Below, piece by piece: positions 45,484 through 54,454 of a stretch of 64,000 nucleotides of DNA. Under the pieces are notes generated by a model. The model saw only the letters and a program-made list of their open reading frames with translations, was not told where the DNA came from and ran no database searches. The position numbers were made by a program, and so were the translations under genes. The DNA lies in the NCBI GenBank assembly GCA_003665825.1, contig QPFY01000003.1, positions 1,860,001 to 1,924,000 on the forward strand, read 5' to 3'. The first letter of the stretch is position 1; the number at the start of each line of letters is the position of its first letter. This DNA is from Microbotryum silenes-acaulis (taxonomy: Eukaryota; Basidiomycota; Microbotryomycetes; Microbotryales; Microbotryaceae).

Positions 45484-46365
45484 TTCCATTCGGCACGGAT
45501 CTCAGCTTGGAGCCGGGCGGACGCAGGAGTATAGGGCGAGGACCGCTCAGCCTGCGAAGCTTGCGTGGTTCGGCGAAGCCGTGTCGTCGTCAGGGCGGCT
45601 GTCATTGTTGGTCGCCGCTCGTCGTCTGTTCTGAGTCGCATTCTCTGTCAATGACCTTTCCTCTCGTTCACAATCTCCTTGCTCAGTTCTGCTTGACACA
45701 ACTCCAAATTTTTGTGCCGGTAGACTGTGTGGCGGGGTACGCAATGCCGTCTGGGGACCAAAATGTCATTGGCTGTGCATCGCTTGAAGATGTAGCCACT
45801 CTCGCATGCTGGACAACTCTCAGTGCATGAAGACAATAGAATACGTAAAAACAGTTCTTCAGCCTTTGATCGCCGAAGAGAGTAGCCTTGCAAGTTGTGA
45901 GTCTGACAGAATCTGCAGTTGTTCCACACAAAGGTTGACGTTGGACAAGACGAGCTGTCGCAACGAGCACCTAATCACTAGATCCTCGTCAAGCGAATGC
46001 GAGGCACCAGATCTGTTCGGTCCATAATAAGCTTGCTGTACTCGTTCGCCATGTTGGCACGAGCGACTGCCTGTTGTCAAGCCAAGCTCCGAGATGCTGT
46101 CTAATGACTCGGCGTCGGGAGGCACGACTGACGACTAAGACACGTGAGCTGGGGAGAGATCGACATCGCCGCAGGGTGGGGGCACAAATGCCACTTGATA
46201 CCAATGACTGGTTTGTCGGACCGACTAAGCACCGTTCGGGACTGATAAACTACTCCACGGTGCTCCGAGGAGGGCTGTACCATGAGCTACTGAGATGTTG
46301 ATGTTCGTACACAGCTATCAGACGAGGCCGAAGCGCACGCCTACAGGACTTTGTACTCCGCGCCC
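45484..46365. other. Repeat-derived spacer without supported genes
   Basis: Only short overlapping frames on both strands. Probably Copia 3' debris followed by unrelated repeat DNA. Confidence 0.3.
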
Positions 46366-46762
46366 TCGACGACTCGCCAGGATCGCCGCCGTCAGACGGA
46401 TCTATTTGCTCGGTTTCGGTTTTGGCTTCACAAGCTCTCACTATGTCAATACCTCTCGTGGTATTTCAGCCCATCAACACAACACGATAATGTTAACAAT
46501 CATAGGCCAAAGCTCTTCAACAGTAATTGGACCCAGCTCAAGCATGTACTTGATCTCATTATACAACTCGCTCGCGAAGATGGCCCAGACGCACGAGGCC
46601 GAATCAATGATTGAATCTTTGACCTATGATTGTGAACACCATCGTGTTGTGTTGATGGGCTGAAATACCACGAGAGGTATTGACATAGTGAGAGCTTGTG
46701 AAGCCGAAACCGAAACCGAGCAAATAGATCCGTCTGACGGCGGCGATCCTGGCGAGTCGTCG
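46366..46762. mobile_element. Foldback element: 141-bp inverted arms
   Basis: The arms 46366-46506 and 46622-46762 are near-perfect reverse complements around a 115-bp loop. The few mismatches in the inner part are mainly transitions. The transcript or single strand could form a long hairpin. It encodes nothing recognisable and looks like a non-autonomous foldback/MITE. Confidence 0.8.
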
Positions 46763-47435
46763 AGTCATAGCGTCTGCGGTTGCGCGTCATTCTGAGATAA
46801 GCGCGGTGTTGCACCGAGAACAAGCGAAGAGCATAGTACCGAGAAGACGAGTGATGCGGAATGGGACGGGAGAGAAACCGATGCGCACACGCCGAAGTGC
46901 GTAAGCCGGCGGCTGCAGCAGTGTGCTGCCGCTCGGACCACTCGGGACCAAATTGACCACATTTACACACTTCAGATCATTATAGCTTCGCCTACAGATG
47001 GGGTATCCTCTTGCCGTTCGGCACAGGCTATTTTTCTAGTATAAGATCAATAACATATCTGCGTTCTGGATAATTGTAAGTACTTGCCACGCTACAGAGA
47101 ACCACCCCAAAATGGCCCTGACGGTTGGAGGCGGTCGCTTGGGACTCATTGGGAGTCTGTTGGACGGCAGTACCACATTTCAAATATTGCAAAAACTGGA
47201 TGAATTGGCAAAGCTGGATTTTTGTTCATTGTTCCCTGTATTCCTTGTATTGGTAAGTGCCCGGAAGACGAATCATGCCTGATCAAGCGGGAGAATGCTT
47301 TGCTGCCGATCGTTGTGCTAATCCGTGTCGTCAGAGACGTCCGAAATCTCCGCCTCCGCTGGGAACGACTGCCATGACGTTTTTGACTTTGACTTCTTCG
47401 TAGCTGAACTAGTTTTAAGTCTATAAAAAGGGCGT
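46763..47435. other. Spacer in the accessory island
   Basis: No coding signal on either strand that I trust. Confidence 0.3.
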
Positions 47436-47475
47436 TTTTGCGCCTCTGACGGGGCTTTCGGGGGTCCTCCGTTGG
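47436..47475 (-). repeat. Isolated terminus of the 12-kb TIR transposon family
   Basis: Read on the minus strand this begins GGACCCCCGAAAGCC and continues to GAGGCGCA and AAAACGCCC, matching the left terminus and sub-terminal DNA of the element at 12030. No partner terminus was found, so only one end is supported. Confidence 0.6.
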
Positions 47476-47621
47476 TCGCCTTTGGTCGCCTTTGGCAACC
47501 GGCCAGATGTGCGGTGCGCTCCCGCTCCCTTGACAACTTGACAACACTCTTCGCCTCTCCCGACAAACATTGCTAGACACACCACGCTTGCACCATATCC
47601 GACGTATTCGCACCACTCAAG

Positions 47622-49194
47622 TTGGACTGGGCACCACCATCACGTACCTTGCACCTGAACGGCCTGAACACCCCCACCATGCAGACCCCATCGCCCTGTG
47701 ACGCGCGGCAACAAGGGGGGCGTCACAGCTCGCTCAGCGACCCATTCGTGACTCCGATACGCCGACTGCCGACGGGCCAAGGTGGCAGCCCTTCATCAAC
47801 CGTATCGTCACCCAGTTCAGACGGATCGAGCAGAGTATCAACTCAGACATCAACCGCGCCATCATCACCGCCGTTAACCTCGTCTTCTGGCCACCGCCGC
47901 GCCTCTCGTTCTTCGAGCGCCTCCGAGTGCGAGTCATCTGCAAGGTCGCACTCGGATGAAGAGAGTGAAGACGAAGGAGTCGACTGGCCTGGACGATTCG
48001 GAATCGGAGAGCAGCGGATCAGGGGCTTCAGGGATGCCAGAGATCACCTGGGAGTCGGGGAAGCCGACTTTGGTGAGTTGGCCTCGTTGATTCGGAACGG
48101 ACTGAGCCAGCCTGGTTCGGGCAAGGGGCAAGAGGGTAAGGGTCTGATCGTTGACGATCGTTGACGAGTGCATTCGACCTGTGCAGAGAGCCCATGGACG
48201 TTACATCACCTTCCGTGAACCAACAACTTTCGGCGACGTGGACTTTTCCGAGACCATGCCAGGTGCTGCCATCCTCACTCGCGAGGCCTATGAGGCCGAT
48301 TGCGCCGATTGCGCCGACGCGATCGACGCCAACAAGAGCTCACACCACGTACAGCAGGCGACGCCCCAAGATTGGTCACGGGTCGCGGTAGTAGGTGATA
48401 TCATGGTCAGGCGTCAGCAACTCTTTGGGGGTGGCGACAAAGAAGCGCTCCACGAACGATTTGTGGGGTACATCCGTGCGCTCGCCTCCAACCCGATCCG
48501 CTTGCACGCCCTCGGCTTTATCCTCGTCGAATCGACCCTCGTCATCTTTCTTTGCACCCCTAGCGGTCTACTGTTCAGCCCCGATATCGTATGCACGGAA
48601 GCGAATGGTTACCTCTCGACGTTCTTCGCCCGACTGCTCAACCTGACGGACTCGGAGCTTGGCATCGTCGCGAGCCTGTCTGCTTACCCGTTCGCCTTTG
48701 CCGCGTTGCCTCTACGGGTGCCTCGATATCGCGAGCATTCGGTGTCAGTCCCCACGTTCAGTCACGTCGAGGTTGTGGAACAGCTCTGCCGGAGCACCTT
48801 TGTGGATGGACGGTGCACGTCGGCCTATCGAGTCAGGGCGACTCGAGACGGCGGCGAGACGGAAGCGTCAACGTCTACCCAGGAATATGCCATGACGGTT
48901 TCTTTCGTAGCGGAGCCTCGAAGCAATGAACACGACCGCATCCGCCTCGCCATCGCTACAGCTTCACCCGAAGAGCGCGAAGGATTGACCAACATCGTCG
49001 ATGTGTACCGCGAGAGCGAGTTCACCGTCGTGCCCAAGTTTCTCGGAGACGGCGACGGCTTACCCCGTCGATTCACGCCAAGGGCCTTGGAAGTCGCCTT
49101 TCATGAGCAATGCTTTGATCCAATCTGGGTCATCGATTCGAGAACAGGTCGTCTCGATCGATGCTTGAAGGCGCAACGCGAAAGACCGAGGTGA
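47622..49194 (+). pseudogene. FunK1-like N-terminal protein, frameshifted
   Basis: Two frames make one protein: 47622-48164 (Ser-rich, then DDEGVDWPGRFGIG-like acidic segment) and 48151-49194. The second part includes HERFVGYIRALASNPIRLHALGFILVESTLVIFLCTPSGLLFSPDI and NLTDSELGIVAS. This resembles the region before the kinase domain of fungal FunK1-type proteins, but no kinase motifs follow before the stop at 49194. The frame switch coincides with an exact tandem duplication of GATCGTTGAC (48146-48155 and 48156-48165), a +10 change. An intron with a GTAAGG donor near 48135 and a CAG acceptor near 48184 was tested but its phases do not match. Family identity is tentative. Confidence 0.5.
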
Positions 49195-49251
49195 ATTCCC
49201 CGCGCATGGCAGGGTCCGTCGATTGCCGCTCGAAGATGACTAACCCGTCCA

Positions 49252-50303
49252 TCACGTCCAAGGTGGGGGAGTTGCCGTATATTGCAAGGTGGGGGGGGGG
49301 CGGAGAGCGGTTGAACGGAGGAAATAAGGCGGCTTGGGACCACCCGCGATGACGCCGAGGTCTTCGTCGCTCAGTAGCAGGAGCCGGATAAGAAATCGGA
49401 TCAAAGGACGAAGATCCGTCCTGCAATCGATGTCCTCTGATCGAATGATCCCGGATGGGGTATCGATGTAAATGACTAGCTTCGCTGAGCATACAGTGAA
49501 GCTAAAACACCAACGTCGGAGCGTCGAGGTAGGCCGGAGCCGGTAGTGTCGCCCGCCGATTTGCCGTTTGACCTTTATGTTCGTGGTGAAAGTGTCCCCT
49601 TTCTTGATCTCACCCAAAGCCGCAACGTGGCTTATGCACCTGGTGTCCTTCGGTTCATCCTCCTGATCCTCCTTGCCGTTCGACAATCTGCAACCTTCGC
49701 CAGGATGGGCCGGCGAATTGGCAATCCGGCCGCGGGTCCACGGCTTGACAAGCTCGGGTCGATAGCACGGTTCCAGGAATACGATCAGATCACATGCCTT
49801 GTCGGTGTTGGCGTAATCTCCGCTTGAATGCGGTAGGGCATCAGGGCAAGCACCGCACATGACGAGTCTGCGCCGTGTTTTGTGATCAATCTGCGTGGCC
49901 CAACTCAGGTCAACTTTGTACATACCGGCACGGTGTCAATGAGAAGGGGCCATGATCCAAGGGCACCGCTTACCACGAAGTTAACCTTGTTTGCTATAGC
50001 AGCCATCGTGTCCTCGGATCCAACATCAAAGAATGTCTCTTGGGCGAGGACAAATTCGACAAGACGCTCCAACTCGGGTGACGAATTGTTCGTGAAATAG
50101 TGTCCGAGAGGCTCGGACTTTCCCCCCTGAGCGTCCATCAACCCATCGATCCGCTCTTGCACGTGCCTGTCGGAGTTGGTTTTACTACTTGTAGATCGAC
50201 TATTCGACACAAAGGGATTTGTTGGGGTGGGGCCGGCCCCTGATCGCCCCGTCATCTGCGAGTCTAAAGAACCATCGCAGCGAGTGGGCAACTGAGTGAA
50301 CAC
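49252..50303 (-). pseudogene. Second FunK1-like fragment, inverted
   Basis: Minus-strand frames 49905-50303 and 49252-49923 carry related sequence: SPELERLVEFVLAQETFFDVG, then SFTVCSAKLVIYIDTPSGIIRSEDIDC and LLLLSDEDLGVIAGG. The last part aligns by eye with the plus-strand copy (LVIFLCTPSGLLFSPDIVC; LLNLTDSELGIVAS). A GTATGT donor near 49917 suggests an intron, but phases do not close. The sequence stops shortly after the shared block, so it is also truncated before any kinase domain. Confidence 0.45.
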
Positions 50304-50776
50304 TGCACCTCCGACGGGATAGACAGCCGGATCGCGAGGGAGCCAGAAGACCCAGACTTAGTACTATAGAACCACCGGAACTCACTTATTTTATTGAATG
50401 GGCTTGAGCTTCTGCCAGAGGTGGAAGGTAACGTATCGCTTAAACAATCGGCTGGAAGTCTGATGTCGATCTAGACTGTGGAAGTTGAATGAAGGGCGAA
50501 GATCCCGGCGGTGCATCAGCCGTGCCGTGGGCAAAGGTTGTGTCGAAGTTGTGTTGATGGGTAAGAGTAGTAGTAGATGACCCTGAAACTCACCGGGAGT
50601 GATAGAGTAGCGATGCAGAATGACCTCGCGCACTGCAGAGCTCCGCTCAAACTGAAGACGAAGGACGCGAGAGATTCAGAGGGATTCTGTCTCTCTCTAT
50701 CTATCTACCTATCTACATCTAATTAAAAGATCTCTACTCTAATCTAAAGATTGCACCACAAAACACCTCCATCAAA
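50304..50776. other. Spacer with pyrimidine microsatellite
   Basis: Holds an 80-codon minus-strand frame (50391-50633, ending RLFKRYVTFHLWQKLKPIQ) that could be a gene scrap, and CT/CTAT repeats at 50690-50720. Confidence 0.3.
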
Positions 50777-50870
50777 TAAGGTTCTCAGGCGCGCGCGCCC
50801 GCACCGATTCTTTTTTTCCTCCCCTCACGGTCCCGGAGGCCACCTCGGGCAAACAAAAAAAAGAGGCGCC
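50777..50870 (-). repeat. Helitron-like 3' end (variant CTTA)
   Basis: On the minus strand a perfect 12-bp palindrome GGCGCGCGCGCC (50788-50799) is followed by TGAGAAC, CTTA and T. About 80 bp are shared with the left end at 13200. The terminal tetranucleotide departs from the CTRR rule, so this is a variant or mutated end. Any element would extend to the right. Confidence 0.5.
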
Positions 50871-50871
50871 G

Positions 50872-51405
50872 TTGGGAACACGAGATTCGCGCGCCGCGAA
50901 AAAAAAAAGAAGAAAAAAATGCGCGCGAGAAAATATATACATCTCAACTCCGGAGCAGGCTGGCTTTTGCTTTGACTTGTCTGACGATCAATTCCTCGAA
51001 GATCTCGATGTTGATGGGGTAAATGCGGAACTCGATTTCGCGGAGTACGGTGATGACGACGATGACGATCAGGCACGCGATCGCCAAGACGGCGATCAGC
51101 ATGCCCTAGTAATTGAAGCGGACGACGAACTGCTGGACTGGACGAAGGAGCGAAGGCAGCGCTGTTCGAAGAGATCCGAGTTCAAGGTTTCGAATCTGAT
51201 GCTCTTGAAATTGAGGAGGCGCGGCGGAAGTATTTGGTGGCTGTTCAATGGTCGGAAGAGAACCTTGCAATGTGATAGTTCTTCAAATCGTACTATCGCT
51301 CGTTGGCTGGAATTGATGGTTCAAGCTGGACCTCGTCCGAGTGACAAAGTGACAGCCGCGCAGTGTCGCCAATGCGCCGATCGTCTCTGTCTCGCACAAG
51401 AGTGA
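50872..51405 (+). CDS. Hypothetical acidic ORF inside repeat DNA
   Basis: A 177-codon frame whose first ~30 codons run through A-rich repeat DNA; the coding-like part starts near 50990 (LSDDQFLEDLDVDGVNAELDFAEY, a run of Asp, then ADDELLDWTKERRQR). No family recognised. Likely a captured or decayed gene fragment, not an expressed gene. Confidence 0.25.
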   Translation: MGTRDSRAAKKKRRKKCARENIYISTPEQAGFCFDLSDDQFLEDLDVDGVNAELDFAEYGDDDDDDQARDRQDGDQHALVIEADDELLDWTKERRQRCSKRSEFKVSNLMLLKLRRRGGSIWWLFNGRKRTLQCDSSSNRTIARWLELMVQAGPRPSDKVTAAQCRQCADRLCLAQE

Positions 51406-51654
51406 AGATTTGGTACATGTTACAATTTATTGTATATAGTTGCAATCTAGACTCGCTAGGCTCCGACAACGCATGCTTAGTCTCGTGGCCGCGGGATATG
51501 AGAGGTTCGTTCCGAGCGTCGAAGGGAAAAATCTCCGAAGGCGCGTTCGACAAGGGCGGGGTAGCAAGGCGAGTGTGATCGTTTGGAGGTTCGGTCGAAG
51601 AGCTAGCGGTAGCATGTTCCCTTGATTCGGCAAGTGGTTGCATCTGCTGCTCAA

Positions 51655-53099
51655 TCACCTGCCTTGGCTGTCGCTTCGGACCAAAGTTCGGCGGCGGAGG
51701 TAACGTATCACCATCCAAACCCTGTTCGGATCGGAACTTAGGATCATCTCCTGAATCCTTTGCTTCCCCGCGAGGATGTCCTGAACCTGACGCCTCTTCG
51801 CGTTTGAGTCCGAAAGTCCCGACGAAGGTGAATCGTCCTCGTTCGCTTCGTCGTCGTCGTCGTCCCGGGCGCTAGCGCTGACGCCGATCAACACTTGCGC
51901 TCTTCTCCCAGTCTTCCTCTTCTTCTTCTTGCTCCCAACTTGCAAACCTTTGGCGCGTTTCGAAAGCGGGGCTGCTGTAGCGTCATCATCCTGATCGTCG
52001 CCGTCGCGATTTAGTTCCGCCTTGCGCTGAGCAACCTTCTCTTCTCGCATGCGGCTCCATTGCTCGAGCAAACACATCTTTTCCGCCGTGCGATCTTCCT
52101 TGAAGCGGTCGTTCGGGTTGGAGGGCCACGCATCCGAGTCGCCGACGTCCCTGTCGTCCGCCGCAAAGGAATTGTAGGCCTCGTCGTCGTCGGCTTTCTG
52201 TGACTGCGAAAATGCGGGCCGAATCGCGCCAGTCCTCCACCGCCGAATCGACGTAAGGGGTGAATTCTCGGGAGAAGAACAGGCACCAAAGTCGAGCAGG
52301 GAAAGTGTCGAGCCGGATTCCAAGGGATTTGACCAGTCGTTAACGTAAGGCACATTGTCCCGGATCCAGTCTACGAAAGCGAGAGCCGAGAGATCAGCAA
52401 TGGGCAACGGAACAAAGGACGGCAAACGGCTAACGTGAATCGACGAGACTGACCTGTTTCCTCTAGACCCAGGTTGTGAGAGTTGAGCAGCTCCAGGTAT
52501 GCTGCTCGACCTCGTTTCTCAGCCGCGACCCTAGCTTCCGTCTTGCCGAAAGCCATCGCGTGTTGTCCAATTGGGCGTAGATTGGCTCGAGCTTCGATTT
52601 TAGCAGCCATGGCAGCGAGTTATTGTTCCTGCTCCTTCAGCGACTGGGAGGGAGCTGAAGCGGCGATTACAGATGCAGATGTGGGTGCGGGGCTCAACGT
52701 CGAAGGATCGAGTCGAGGCGTCGTATTCGAAGTCGCGGGTTGGGATCCGAAGAACGAAAACATCGTTTGCATCGTTTGCATCGCCGGTATTCTTTTCTGG
52801 AGCGTTACCATCATGTTCCTCATTTCGAGCTGTTGAGCTGGAGTGAGTGGAGCTTGAGGTTGAGGTTGAGGGCGTGAATGGGCTTAAGAGTCGGGCGCGA
52901 GCCCCACCGCGCGCTCGATATGTTGTTGTACCGAAAGAGGTGCATCGCCAGCGGTTGCAGTTGCAGCGCCGAAAGAAGAAGCCGTATTGGAGTTCAAGGC
53001 CAGGCTGAACAAACCGTCGGTCGAGCCAGATGTTGATTTGTCCATGTTTATCACGAGAGGCGAGGGGAAGACCGTCAGCGGCAGGAGGGAAGGAGGCAA
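51655..53099 (-). pseudogene. Pseudogene with two in-frame TAA codons
   Basis: One minus-strand frame reads from MDKSTSGSTDGLFSLAL (ATG at about 53045) through TAA at 52884-52886, a Pro/Gln stretch and LEMRNMMVTLQKR, a second TAA at 52620-52622, then LAAMAAKIEARANLRPIGQHAM and EARVAAEKRGRAAYLELLNSHNLGLE. An intron leads to the exon within 51655-52425 (FVDWIRDNVPYVNDW; FKEDRTAEKMCLLEQWSRMREEKVAQRKAEL; basic KKKKRKTGRR; RRQVQDILAGKQRIQEMI). Both stops are one C-to-T change from CAA. The protein family is not recognised; it looks nuclear. Confidence 0.55.
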
Positions 53100-54001
53100 A
53101 TCCAGGCCGGACTCGAGGTGGTTGCCTGGATGCCGGCCTCAGGGAGCCTCGGGGTTAAGCAGCGCTGCAGCAGTAACAGCAGCAGGCTCAGCTCAGGTGG
53201 GTACAGAAGAGCTGATGGCTACAAATGAGATTCAAAAGAGCTTTCTCTGTCCCCTGGATTGGAGGGAAGTCATGCCATGCCATGAGTCATGACCGAGGAC
53301 CTTGCGGCCCTTTTTTTTCTTTCTTTCTTTCCCCTCTCTGTCTCTCTCTTTGCTAGGCTTGTTTTTTTTTCTTTGCGCGACTGTTGTTATGAGTCGCCGT
53401 TGGGGACACGAGAGGGAAGATCTCGGTCCCGAGCGCTTCCAGCAAACTGAGTTGCGTGCTGCTGCAGTGCGCGATCGGATGTTTGGGATATTGATCTTTT
53501 AGGATCACGTCGAGAGGCTGAGGCTCCCAGATAGCTTTGAGTCTTGTGTTCGGAAGGTAATAGAAACTATGATGCGGCAACGAAGTCAGCAAGCTTTCCT
53601 GCCACGCATACATACATCATGATCGAGCTCGCCCGAAACAACAAAACCAAAACCAAAAAAAGGGGGGGGGCCCTCTCTGACTTCATATACTATATACTTG
53701 ACCCAGCAACCCCGCTCTTAGGTTCATTGAGGCCATTCTTCTCACGTTTGGGCGGTTCGGGCATCGATACTCGTCCACCTTGCCCTTTGCCATCGCCCAA
53801 GAGGAGCACCTCGACGCGCGTCGCTTCTTTTTGACACACCAAGTTCATTTCGACTCCTACGCAAGTTCGCACAACATTAAATACATCCTCATAGCCCACC
53901 GATACCAACAAGAGGGTAAGAACCTCTATAATACCAAAATTCAAATTTCGTAAAATAATGATTTTATATACGCCCAGCGTTTTACCGCAGCGTTCGTTCA
54001 T
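53100..54001. other. Low-complexity spacer upstream of tRNA-Thr
   Basis: Contains CTTT/CT repeats (53310-53370) and a G9 run near 53665; no gene supported. It may include the far end of the Helitron-like element that starts at 50777. Confidence 0.35.
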
Positions 54002-54109
54002 GCCCTTGTAGATCAGTGGTATAGATCGTTGTGCTTGTATGGTCCAAGCTTTTGAGCTCGGCTTTCGTGCGCGACACAAAGGTCTGGTGTTCAAATCACC
54101 ACTGGGGCT
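54002..54109 (+). tRNA. tRNA-Thr(UGU) with a 34-nt intron
   Basis: Acceptor stem 54002-54008 pairs with 54102-54108; D arm GATC/GATC at 54011-54027; anticodon stem TTGTG (54029-54033) with CACAA (54075-54079); T arm TGGTG-TTCAAAT-CACCA at 54085-54101. The loop reads C-U-UGU-A, giving anticodon UGU (Thr) at 54036-54038, with the intron 54040-54073 at the standard position after base 37. Mature length is 74 nt. A T8 run right after (54112) is the Pol III terminator. Confidence 0.85.
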
Positions 54110-54111
54110 GC

Positions 54112-54119
54112 TTTTTTTT
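54112..54119 (+). terminator. Pol III T-run terminator
   Basis: Eight T residues three bases after the tRNA discriminator. Confidence 0.75.
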
Positions 54120-54454
54120 GGCGCCACGCGCTCTCGCGCGTTTTTATGTGTGCGTGCGATTGCGCCCAAGGTTTAATATTTCCTTTTTGGTTGCTTCTGA
54201 TTTTTTTTCTTTTTTTTCTTTCGAGCCGTTACTTTCAAGTCTGACCACGAAAGTTGACGATGTGGAAGATCAGTGCCGATGCCGAGAAGTGGGTTTATCT
54301 CGTTCGATCGCTCTGGGGTATATCCAAGTTCATTTCAAAACACTGCTTTCAACAAGTTTTCGGATTAGGGTACAAATTACAAAAAAGAAAGCAGAAAAGA
54401 CAAATCAAAGCATGGTACGTGCTTCAAGCTCCCCCCTCGGTTTTCACACCCCAC

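Noticed and set aside
48135..48184. Intron (GTAAGG donor, CAG acceptor) joining the two FunK1-like frames
   Set aside because: Donor phase 1 and acceptor phase 0 do not match, while the 10-bp duplication explains the frame change fully.
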